Both the position numbers and the translations under genes were made by a program. Of a stretch of 38,713 nucleotides of DNA, positions 24,473 to 32,227 are shown in pieces. The notes under the pieces were generated by a model. That model was not told where the DNA came from. It searched no databases and saw nothing but the letters and a program-made list of their open reading frames with translations. The first letter of the stretch is position 1. Every line of letters starts with the position of its first letter. Where the stretch lies: NCBI GenBank assembly GCA_016782885.1, contig JADHXQ010000038.1, forward strand, positions 1-38,713, given 5' to 3'. This stretch comes from Phycisphaerae bacterium (GTDB lineage: Bacteria > Planctomycetota > Phycisphaerae > SM23-33).

Positions 24473-27400
24473 ATGCGTTCATCCAAACGATTCACCGTAT
24501 CCGCAATTGCCCTGAGCCTGCTGGCCTCGTGCCTGTCGGGTATCTGCTTTGGCGCAGAGGCCGCCAAGGGCAAGATCAGCTTTAATTTCGAGGGCGGTCA
24601 GACCCACGGGTTCAAGGTCATCGAAGGCGGTCAGAAGGGATTTGTCACCGGTAAGCAGGATATCAAGAATCTCCAGGGCGATAAAGCCATAACCACCCTC
24701 TACCTCAAGTCGGGCAAGTCCGACGATTACAGGATGGTTATCGAGTCTCCGATCTTCACGCTGTCGGGCGCAAAAGTATCGTTCCTGGTCGGCGGCGGGA
24801 ACAGGCCCCAGGGGTATGTGGCGATCTGCGACGCCAAGGGTAACGCGGTATTCACGGCACGCGGGACAAACAATGTCAAGATGCACCGCGTCGAGTGGGA
24901 CGGTGCGAAACACGTGGGCAAGAAACTGTTCGTGCGGATACTCGACGGACACACCGGCGGGTGGGGACATATAACGTTCGACGACTTCCAGGCCAGCGGC
25001 GCCATAGACGACAAAGCCACCACGCAATATCGCGCCAAGCGGAAGAAGATGCTGCCCGCCGCGAAAAAGAGGGCTCGCCGCCGCGCGGCGCCGGCGCCGG
25101 TCAAACCGGCGGTCCCCGTCACCGACGCACTCCGCGCCGCGATTGGCGACCTGACCAGGGCCTTTGGCCCGAAGTATCCCGGCGCTCAATTCCTTACGGA
25201 ACTGGACGCCCTGGAGAAAGCTCTCGGCAGTGGAACGCCCGAGCAGAAGACAAAGGCCCAGGCGGGCCTCGTAACGCTGCAGAAGAAGGCGCTAATCGCC
25301 AATCCGCTGGTCGGCGGCCAGGAGATACTGTATGCGCATCGCAAACAGTATCCCGGCGACCATCACAATACGGCTACCATGTTCCAGACCGGCGAGATCA
25401 ACACCCGCAAGTTCTCCGGTAACGGATTCCTGAAGGCCGTTGATCTTAAGACGGGCAAGACCCGCGTGGTCGTCGATCCGGGCAAGGACGGGAAAATTCG
25501 CGATCCCGAACTCGACTTCGACGGTAAGAAAATCGTCTTCTCGATGCGGAAGAACGTCAAGGACGACTACCACGTCTACGTGGTCAACATTGACGGATCG
25601 GGTCTGAAGCAACTGACCCGCACGCCGGGTGTTTTCGACATCGATCCGCTGTATCTCTCCGACGGGTCAATCGTTTTTACATCGTCCCGCGAACCGAAGT
25701 ACTGCATGTGCAACCGCCACATAATGGGCAACCTGTACAGGATGGACGCCGACGGGGCGAACATCCACCAGATCGGAAAGAGCACGCTGCACGAGGGGCA
25801 CTCCAGCCTCATGCCCGACGGGCGCATACTCTACGACCGCTGGGAATACGTCGACCGCAACTTCGGCGACGCACAGGGCCTGTGGGTGGTCAATCCAGAC
25901 GGGACGAACCACGCGATATTCTGGGGCAACAACACCGCTTCCCCGGGGGCTGTGCTCGACGCACGTATGATTCCGGGCACCGAACTTTGCCTGAGTATAT
26001 TCAGCTCCTGCCACGATCGCCCGTGGGGGGCGGTGGCTATCATCGACAGGCGCAAAGGCGTCGACGGGCGGGATTCAGTTGTGCGGACCTGGCCGGCGGG
26101 CGCGATCAATCTTGTTGACCGGGGCGGTCTTGACACTTTCAGGGGAGTCCGCCCGAAATACGAGGACCCCTTCCCGCTGAACGACAAGTATTTCGTGGTC
26201 TCCCGGGCGATCAGGGGGGAGGAAATGGGCATATACCTGCTCGACATGTTCGGGAACGAGGTGCAGTTGCACGCCGACGCCCCGGGCTGCTTCGACCCCA
26301 TGCCCATCGCCGCCCGCAAACGCCCCGAAGCGTCTCCATCCCGGCGAGACTTCAAGAATGGCGTTGGGGTTTTCTATCTGCAAAACGCCTACATCGGCAC
26401 GCACATGGAGAAGGTCAAGCCCGGGGCGATCAAGTATCTGCGCATTGTCGAATCTCCCCCGAAACGCAGTTGGACGCCTCAGGCATGGAGCGGTCAGGGC
26501 GTGCATTGCCCGGCGATGAACTGGCATGCGTTCGAGAACAAGCGGATCCTGGGAACCGTGCCCGTCGAGACCGACGGGTCGGCGCACTTCGAGGTGCCCG
26601 CCGACAAGTTCATCTACTTCCAGGTCCTCGACAAAAACGGGATGATGATCCAGACCATGCGGAGCGGAACGATTGTCCAGTCCGGCGAGACACAGGGCTG
26701 CGTCGGGTGCCACGAGAACCGCGTCGAAGACACCCCGCCGCTGAAGAAGGTTCCGCTGGCGATGAAACACCCGCCCAGCAAGCTTGAAGGCTGGCACGGT
26801 AAGGCTCGCAACTTCAGCTTCCAGAAGGAAGTCCAGCCCGTATTCGACAAGCACTGCGTCAAGTGCCACGATTTCGGCAAAAAGGGCGCAGCGAAGTTCG
26901 TCCTCGCCGGCGACCGGACGGTTGCTTTCAACGCATCGTACACTGACCTGTGGTCCAGGGGAGGCATCCAGTGCATCGGCGGCGGTACGCACAGACTCCA
27001 GGAAGCCTACGCCTGGGGATCGCATGCCAGCAAGATCGTAAAGGTCATCCGCGAAGGCCACCCCAAACCCGAAATCACCAAGGAAGCCAAACTCAACCTC
27101 AACGCCGAAGATTTCAACCGGATCGTCACGTGGATCGACATTAACGGACCGTACTATCCGGAGTACGAAAGCGCGTATCCGAACAATCCCGTAGGGCGAT
27201 GCCCGCTGGACAGGGGCCAATTGGGCAAACTCGGAGGCCTCACCGGCGCCAGGTTTGTCACGGGGCACGGGGGGGGCAAGAGAGCCCAGATCGCTTTCGA
27301 TCGTCCCGAAATGAGCCCGTGCCTTCAAAAGCTCGACAAGACCTCGGCGAAATACAAAGAGGCCCTGGCGATTATCCAGGCCGGCAAGGACATGCTGAAA

Positions 27401-27571
27401 AAGACCCCGCGAGCCGACATGGAAGGCTTCAAACCTTGCCCCGATCACGCAAGGCGACTGGCGAAATACCATCGCCTGGAGGCTCTCGAAGCGGCAAACC
27501 GAAAGGCGATCCTCACGGGCGCCAAGCACTACGATCCGACGCCCGAACCGGTGGACGAGACGAAGAAGTAA
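24473..27571 (+). CDS. Exported dihaem protein with hydrazine-synthase-alpha-like (HzsA-like) propeller
   Basis: A 1032-residue secreted protein. Ribosome site AGGAG is nine bases before the ATG; the signal peptide is hydrophobic at 9-27, ending CFGAEA. Residues 30-175 form a beta-sandwich, perhaps ligand-binding; 185-215 is a Lys/Arg/Ala linker; 216-285 is a helical region shared with the gene at 28697. The propeller (about 290-690) has TolB-like blades and family signatures such as MPDGRILYDRWEYVD. Two c-type haem motifs follow: CVGCH (743-747) and CVKCH (795-799). The C-terminal part has the IVTWIDINGPYYPEY stretch common in planctomycete cytochromes. Family knowledge: HzsA is one subunit of anammox hydrazine synthase, but this subfamily is widespread in planctomycetes and no HzsB/HzsC genes are here. 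A periplasmic redox or substrate-binding role is inferred. Confidence 0.78.
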   Translation: MRSSKRFTVSAIALSLLASCLSGICFGAEAAKGKISFNFEGGQTHGFKVIEGGQKGFVTGKQDIKNLQGDKAITTLYLKSGKSDDYRMVIESPIFTLSGAKVSFLVGGGNRPQGYVAICDAKGNAVFTARGTNNVKMHRVEWDGAKHVGKKLFVRILDGHTGGWGHITFDDFQASGAIDDKATTQYRAKRKKMLPAAKKRARRRAAPAPVKPAVPVTDALRAAIGDLTRAFGPKYPGAQFLTELDALEKALGSGTPEQKTKAQAGLVTLQKKALIANPLVGGQEILYAHRKQYPGDHHNTATMFQTGEINTRKFSGNGFLKAVDLKTGKTRVVVDPGKDGKIRDPELDFDGKKIVFSMRKNVKDDYHVYVVNIDGSGLKQLTRTPGVFDIDPLYLSDGSIVFTSSREPKYCMCNRHIMGNLYRMDADGANIHQIGKSTLHEGHSSLMPDGRILYDRWEYVDRNFGDAQGLWVVNPDGTNHAIFWGNNTASPGAVLDARMIPGTELCLSIFSSCHDRPWGAVAIIDRRKGVDGRDSVVRTWPAGAINLVDRGGLDTFRGVRPKYEDPFPLNDKYFVVSRAIRGEEMGIYLLDMFGNEVQLHADAPGCFDPMPIAARKRPEASPSRRDFKNGVGVFYLQNAYIGTHMEKVKPGAIKYLRIVESPPKRSWTPQAWSGQGVHCPAMNWHAFENKRILGTVPVETDGSAHFEVPADKFIYFQVLDKNGMMIQTMRSGTIVQSGETQGCVGCHENRVEDTPPLKKVPLAMKHPPSKLEGWHGKARNFSFQKEVQPVFDKHCVKCHDFGKKGAAKFVLAGDRTVAFNASYTDLWSRGGIQCIGGGTHRLQEAYAWGSHASKIVKVIREGHPKPEITKEAKLNLNAEDFNRIVTWIDINGPYYPEYESAYPNNPVGRCPLDRGQLGKLGGLTGARFVTGHGGGKRAQIAFDRPEMSPCLQKLDKTSAKYKEALAIIQAGKDMLKKTPRADMEGFKPCPDHARRLAKYHRLEALEAANRKAILTGAKHYDPTPEPVDETKK

Positions 27572-27680
27572 GCACGCGGAATGAAATATATGGGGTCCCG
27601 CAACCGTTAATGACTTGTGTGATGTCCGATGTCACGACCGCATCCCAGCGAAAATAACTCTTTTAACAAAGGCAATTGAA

Positions 27681-28595
27681 ATGAAAGACTACAGTAGACG
27701 AGAAGCATTGAAACTGACCGCCCTCGGCGCCGCGGTGCTCGTCGGCGGCGGATCGAGCACATTGTTCGCCGCCGAGAAGAAGGCCCCCGTAAAACCCGTC
27801 ACGAACGTCCGGCTCGCCCTGCAACTTTACTCAGTGCGGAGAAGCTGCGGAAAGGATATCGACAAGGTCCTCGCCGATGTCAAAAAGATGGGCTACGTCG
27901 GCGTCGAGTTCGCCGGATACTACAAGTACGGGAAAGACCCCAAGGCGCTTAAGGCGAAACTCGACGAACTCGGATTGATCGCCGCGGGAACCCACATCGG
28001 TACGGGTTCTTTCACAGGCCCGAACGTTCAAAAGACCATCGACTTCCACAAGACCATCGGATGTAAATTCCTGATCGCGCCCGGCGACGGCGCCTTCTGC
28101 CATCCGGAAAGATCGAAGAAGCTCGCCGACGACTTCAACAAGGCCGCCGAAACCCTCAAGAAAGCGGACATGTACTGCGGGTATCACAATCACTCCCGAG
28201 AGATGAAAAAAGCCGCCGGCGAAACCACCAAGAGCTGGTTCGATCTGTTCGCCGAACGGACCTGCCAGGACGTGGTCCTCCAGCAGGATGTCGGTTGGAC
28301 CGTCTCGGCGGGCGCCGATCCGGCCGCCTTCATCCGCAGGTATCCCGGAAGGTTCAGGATCCAGCACTTCAAGCCCGCGCTGGTGAGAGGCGCCAAGGAC
28401 AAGAAACCGATCATCGGGCAGGACTGCGTCAAGTGGGAAGAGGTAATCGCCGCCAGCTACGAAGTGGGCGGCGCCGAATGGTTCACCATCGAACAGGAAC
28501 ACTACCTCAAGGGCAAGAGCGACATGGAATGCTCCGAGATGTCCCTTGTCGGACTCAAGGCGATCCTCAAGAAGATGAATAAATCGTGTGAGTAA
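27681..28595 (+). CDS. Tat-exported xylose-isomerase-like TIM-barrel (sugar phosphate isomerase/epimerase family)
   Basis: A 304-residue protein; the ATG at 27681 has AAAGG nine bases upstream. The twin-arginine signal YSRREALKLT is followed by a hydrophobic run to about residue 32. The rest is the AP-endonuclease-2/xylose isomerase barrel: LALQLYSVR on strand 1, GYVGVEFAGYY, YHNHSREM, LQQDVGWT, RIQHFKP and FTIEQEHY. These place Glu, His, Asp and Glu residues where this superfamily binds a divalent metal. It follows the HzsA-like gene by 109 bases on the same strand and is probably cotranscribed. The reaction is likely isomerisation or epimerisation of a sugar or keto-acid outside the cytoplasm; the substrate is unknown. 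Confidence 0.83.
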   Translation: MKDYSRREALKLTALGAAVLVGGGSSTLFAAEKKAPVKPVTNVRLALQLYSVRRSCGKDIDKVLADVKKMGYVGVEFAGYYKYGKDPKALKAKLDELGLIAAGTHIGTGSFTGPNVQKTIDFHKTIGCKFLIAPGDGAFCHPERSKKLADDFNKAAETLKKADMYCGYHNHSREMKKAAGETTKSWFDLFAERTCQDVVLQQDVGWTVSAGADPAAFIRRYPGRFRIQHFKPALVRGAKDKKPIIGQDCVKWEEVIAASYEVGGAEWFTIEQEHYLKGKSDMECSEMSLVGLKAILKKMNKSCE

Positions 28596-28633
28596 CCAGT
28601 AACTCGCTCATCGCGGCGAATGCTGAAACGAAA

Positions 28634-28672
28634 AGCCCACAGACAGCTATTGCTGTTTGTGGGCTGTTTTCT
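28634..28672. terminator. Strong bidirectional intrinsic terminator
   Basis: A 14-base-pair stem (28634-28647 with 28652-28665, one G-U pair on the plus strand) closes a TATT loop and is followed by GTTTTCTT. On the other strand the stem is followed by CTTTTCG. It lies between the convergent isomerase-like gene (end 28595) and the HzsA-FGE fusion gene (end 28697) and should stop both transcripts. Confidence 0.88.
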
Positions 28673-28696
28673 TATTGGCGAACGGTCGACGAACGA

Positions 28697-31600
28697 CTAT
28701 TCGATGATCACGCGGAAGCCAACGTTGTAAACCGCCTGGTACGATTCATAAGGCATGCGGACGCTGCTTCCCGCAGTTTTGGGGCGGTCGTTCCACGATC
28801 CGCCGCGCGCGACTTTCTTGTCGGTCAGGTCTCCGCCGTTGCGCCCGTCGGCGTCCTTGTAGGGATAGGGCTTGTAGCTCGACCGCGTCCATTCGCACAC
28901 GTTGCCCACGATGTCGTACAGACCAAACGGATTAGCCTCATACTGCTTGACGAAGTCTACGATGAACCACTTGTCGGTAAAGCGGTCGTCGCGGAGGGGA
29001 TAGAGGTAATCCTTGGGGTAATGGCGTCGCCGGTGGACCTTGGACCCACCGTCCCATGCGACGTATGTCCGGCGTCTTTCCGCATCGGCGAGGTTGGCGT
29101 GCTTCGAGAAGTCGGTGTCCTTGTCGCCGTAGAAGAACTGCTTGTCGCTTCCGGCGCGTGCGGCCCATTCCCACTGTGCTTCGGTGGGCAGGGTGACCTT
29201 CTTGCCCGACTTCTTGGAAAGCCACTGGCAGAACTTCATCGCCTGCTGCCACGAGATACGGGCCACCGGCTGGTTGGCGTGGTTGGCGATATATCCGGGC
29301 ACGGCGTGGTCCTTACCGTGCTCGGCGAGGTAACGGGTATCGTGCTTGGGATCGAACGCGGAATACTGCTTGTTGGTGACCTCGCAGATGCCCATGTAGA
29401 AGGGCTTGGCGATTTTGACAACCGCCCGCGGCGCCTCGTCGGGGTATCCGGCCTGGGAGCCCATTACGAACTGACCGGCGGGAATGCGGACCAGCTTCAT
29501 GGTGATACCGTCAGCGAGCTTGAGTTCCACCGGGGCTCCGCCGCCCTGGAGTTTTTTGGCCTGTGCGGCGTCGAACGGGAAGCCGGAGGCTTTGAGTCCG
29601 TCAGGTTTAATCTTCGGCATGGCGGGGGGGATTATCGGCTTGATGTCTTTCTTCATTGCCGCCATGGTGAGGCGATGCTCCTCTTCGGGATTGTCGCCCA
29701 GGCCGGCGTAAAGCTTGGCAAGGTCGAGGCGCCGCTTTTCGTACTTCCCGTTGTTCCACATACCGCGATGCGGTACGTTCAGGTCGATCCAGGTATAGAG
29801 GCGTTCCCATGATTCGGCGTCGAGTTTGACGTTGTTGTGCCCCTTCTTGAACATCTGGATCAGCGGGCTCGTCGAGGCATGCCACTCCATGGCGCCGTAC
29901 ATATCCAGATCGCTCTCGGGCCCGGGGCGGCGGGTGAACGCCACCAGGTTGAGATACGAACGATCCTTTCGCCAACTCGAATCGCCTTTCTCAAAGGACG
30001 GGATGCCCTTGACTGTCTTGTTCTTTTCGTTGTGGCAGCCGGCGCAGTACTTGTTGAGCATGGGCTGGATTTCGGCCTCGTAGCCGAACGGGCGAACCGG
30101 ACCGTACCACCGTGTGATCTTGGACGGGGCCCGCTTTGCGGCTTTGACCATCTTGGCGGGTGTGGCCTCGTTGAGGTCCTCGTGGCAACCGTTGCAGGCG
30201 AGCCTCTCTCCGGGCATTCCCACCATCCAACTCCGCATCAGCGCCATCGCGGCGCCGTTTTCATCGAGTGGTTGGATCGCCAGAGGCGTGTTGGGCGGTA
30301 CGGCGAAGCTGAACGAACCGTCGGACTCGACCGGGACCGTGCCCATAATGCGTTTGATGTCCCAACTCGCCTCGAGCCCGACCGACTCGTGCCCGCCGCT
30401 GCGAATGTATCCGTAATGGTAGGCAAACACGCGGAGCTTCTTGACCGTGCCCCGCGGGACGCCCACAAGACCGCGCCCGCCGTAAATATCCGTGCAGAAT
30501 ATGGTGGCCGGGGCTCCCGGGATCGTTCGGTCGGCAATGAGCGGGGGTGTCTTTCGGGCGGCAAACGGCATGGGCTCGAAGAGGTGGTATTTTTTGTCCG
30601 TGTAGACGGTGGTCATGTTGTCGAAGATGTCGACCAGGCAGAGCGTCCATTTCCCGCCGGGGGTGAAGCCTTTCAGCGAGACGAGGAAGTACTTGTCCGA
30701 AAGCGGCCAGGGGGTTCCGAACGTATATTTCTGTCCGCCGCCCATTCCGTCATGCACGTTGCCCACAACGTCCTTGCCCCAACCCGGAATCTCCTGCACG
30801 CATCCGGTCTCGCTGGCGGGGAGGACCTTCGGATGGATGTTGATCCCCGAATTCTCTTTGCCCCAGACCTTGTCCTTGGGGTCAATGCGGAACGGGTATT
30901 TCCGCCCGAGCGCGGGATTGACCAGTATCAGGCGTCCGGTTTCGCTCTTGGAGTGGTGCCCGCTTGCGATACCGACGAGCATGGACGAATGGTTCGGTAC
31001 GGGCTTGGCCCAGCAGTATGTCGTCGGGAAATACGACCCGCTGCCCCACAGTTCCATCTGTCCGGTCCCGTCGGGGTTCATGTGGAACATGTACCGCGAG
31101 TAGTAGTGGGGCGTGTCTGTGTATTCCCAGCGGAGATAGAGAACTCGTCCGTTGTGGTGCACCCGGGGATGCCAGTCGCTGTCCTGCTCGAAGGTTAACT
31201 GGCGGATCTTTCCGCTCTTCGTGTTGACCTTGTAGAGATTGGCCATCGGCGCACCGCCGTTGATGCAGGGCAGGCCCTGCATACCGGCCGTCGAGCTTCC
31301 GATAATGCTGTCTTCCTCTGGCAGGTAGCAACCGTCGAACCACTGCACGTCCTTCTGGTCGCTTGGCGTAAGCTCCTTGAGATTCTTACCGTTGGCGTCC
31401 ACCTCGATGAGCGCCAGTTTTCCGTTCGCCCCGACGCCCGTGAACATGATCTTCTGTCCCGAGAAGTGCAGGTCTATGTGCTTTATGACCGACTTGTTGG
31501 GATGCTGGTAGATCGAGCGGGCTTTCACCTCACCTCGCAGGTTGGAAAGCTCGGCGATATCGTTATCCCATCCGCTCCGCCTGACGCTGTCGGTGGAGAG

Positions 31601-31957
31601 GTAGTTGCCCCCCCGGTTGGCCTCGCCGTTGCGGCGGATAACGAGGATCTTATCGCAATCGAGAAGGGGATTGGCCAGCGACGCCTCTGCGATGAGTTTG
31701 GTCAGGTCCGCCTGGGCGGTCTTGTCGCCCTTGTTGGCCTTGAGTTTGGCTTCGATAGCGTCGAGGCGCTTGATGAACTCCTTGCCGCCTTTGTACTTAT
31801 CACCGTGGCTCTTGGTAAGATCCACGATCATCCGCCGCGCCGAAGCGGGCGTGTTGACCGGGATGTCGCCGTTGTTTACGGCGAGCACCGGACCGCAGCA
31901 AACGGTCAGCAGCAGCGAAATAACCAACATCAGTCGAACGCGATTCTGTTTAGACAT
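28697..31957 (-). CDS. HzsA-like dihaem protein fused to an FGE-sulfatase (SUMF1-like) domain
   Basis: A 1086-residue exported protein. The ATG at 31957 has AGAGG eight bases upstream and opens a signal peptide (hydrophobic 8-26, PVLAV); the frame extends upstream but without these signals. Residues 35-105 match the helical region of the 24473 protein (ARRMIVDLTKSHGDKYKG, ANPLLDCDKILVIRR). The propeller (about 105-520) includes HNGRVLYLRWEYTD. The haem motifs CNGCH (588-592) and CAGCH (638-642) are 50 residues apart, against 52 in the paralogue. From about 815 an FGE-type domain runs to the end: RIPAGQFVMGS, LPTEAQWEWAARAG, NPFGLYDIVGNVCEWT, VARGGSWNDRP and GFRV. The Cys pair of true formylglycine-generating enzymes after RGGS is absent. 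The HzsA-like sector is confident; joint function is unknown. Confidence 0.85.
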   Translation of the reverse strand: MSKQNRVRLMLVISLLLTVCCGPVLAVNNGDIPVNTPASARRMIVDLTKSHGDKYKGGKEFIKRLDAIEAKLKANKGDKTAQADLTKLIAEASLANPLLDCDKILVIRRNGEANRGGNYLSTDSVRRSGWDNDIAELSNLRGEVKARSIYQHPNKSVIKHIDLHFSGQKIMFTGVGANGKLALIEVDANGKNLKELTPSDQKDVQWFDGCYLPEEDSIIGSSTAGMQGLPCINGGAPMANLYKVNTKSGKIRQLTFEQDSDWHPRVHHNGRVLYLRWEYTDTPHYYSRYMFHMNPDGTGQMELWGSGSYFPTTYCWAKPVPNHSSMLVGIASGHHSKSETGRLILVNPALGRKYPFRIDPKDKVWGKENSGINIHPKVLPASETGCVQEIPGWGKDVVGNVHDGMGGGQKYTFGTPWPLSDKYFLVSLKGFTPGGKWTLCLVDIFDNMTTVYTDKKYHLFEPMPFAARKTPPLIADRTIPGAPATIFCTDIYGGRGLVGVPRGTVKKLRVFAYHYGYIRSGGHESVGLEASWDIKRIMGTVPVESDGSFSFAVPPNTPLAIQPLDENGAAMALMRSWMVGMPGERLACNGCHEDLNEATPAKMVKAAKRAPSKITRWYGPVRPFGYEAEIQPMLNKYCAGCHNEKNKTVKGIPSFEKGDSSWRKDRSYLNLVAFTRRPGPESDLDMYGAMEWHASTSPLIQMFKKGHNNVKLDAESWERLYTWIDLNVPHRGMWNNGKYEKRRLDLAKLYAGLGDNPEEEHRLTMAAMKKDIKPIIPPAMPKIKPDGLKASGFPFDAAQAKKLQGGGAPVELKLADGITMKLVRIPAGQFVMGSQAGYPDEAPRAVVKIAKPFYMGICEVTNKQYSAFDPKHDTRYLAEHGKDHAVPGYIANHANQPVARISWQQAMKFCQWLSKKSGKKVTLPTEAQWEWAARAGSDKQFFYGDKDTDFSKHANLADAERRRTYVAWDGGSKVHRRRHYPKDYLYPLRDDRFTDKWFIVDFVKQYEANPFGLYDIVGNVCEWTRSSYKPYPYKDADGRNGGDLTDKKVARGGSWNDRPKTAGSSVRMPYESYQAVYNVGFRVIIE

Positions 31958-32063
31958 TTTTGGACCTCTTGATTGCGGGGTGTGAAGTCCCAACGCGGGA
32001 CACCTGTTGTCAAAGTAATAACGCGGCCGCCTGCCTGCGTATGGCACTGAATAATAAGAAAAG

Positions 32064-32098
32064 CGCCCGGCGAGTTCAAGGGTTGAATTCGCCGGGCG
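32064..32098 (-). terminator. Terminator-like hairpin in the leader of the HzsA-FGE gene
   Basis: Arms 32064-32079 and 32083-32098 pair over 16 positions around a three-base loop; the only non-Watson-Crick position is G74/T88 (G-U in plus-strand RNA, C-A mismatch in leftward RNA). Reading leftward, the GC-rich base of the stem is followed directly by CTTTTCTTATT, as in an intrinsic terminator. It lies about 107 bases upstream of the HzsA-FGE start codon and downstream of a candidate promoter, so it may work as an attenuator or end a short leader RNA. Confidence 0.6.
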
Positions 32099-32139
32099 GT
32101 GGTAGACGAAAGAATACTAACACAAGACAGCGGCAGATG

Positions 32140-32168
32140 ATTATACTCTGGTTGCGCCGCCGCAGCAA
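32140..32168 (-). promoter_or_regulatory. Candidate sigma70 promoter for the HzsA-FGE gene
   Basis: Leftward, TTGCTG (complement of 32163-32168), a 17-base spacer and a perfect TATAAT (complement of 32140-32145). Transcription would begin near 32133, giving a leader of about 175 bases that contains the hairpin at 32064-32098. The -35 matches only three of six bases. Confidence 0.42.
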
Positions 32169-32227
32169 ACGCCGCCCTGGCAACCGAGATGCGGCGTCCG
32201 GCGGCGGGCGCATATTGGGAGTACATA

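Noticed and set aside
24473-31957. Anammox hydrazine synthase locus
   Set aside because: Only HzsA-like proteins are present; no HzsB, HzsC or hydroxylamine-oxidoreductase-type octahaem genes are seen, and both proteins carry extra domains. HzsA-like proteins are common in non-anammox planctomycetes.
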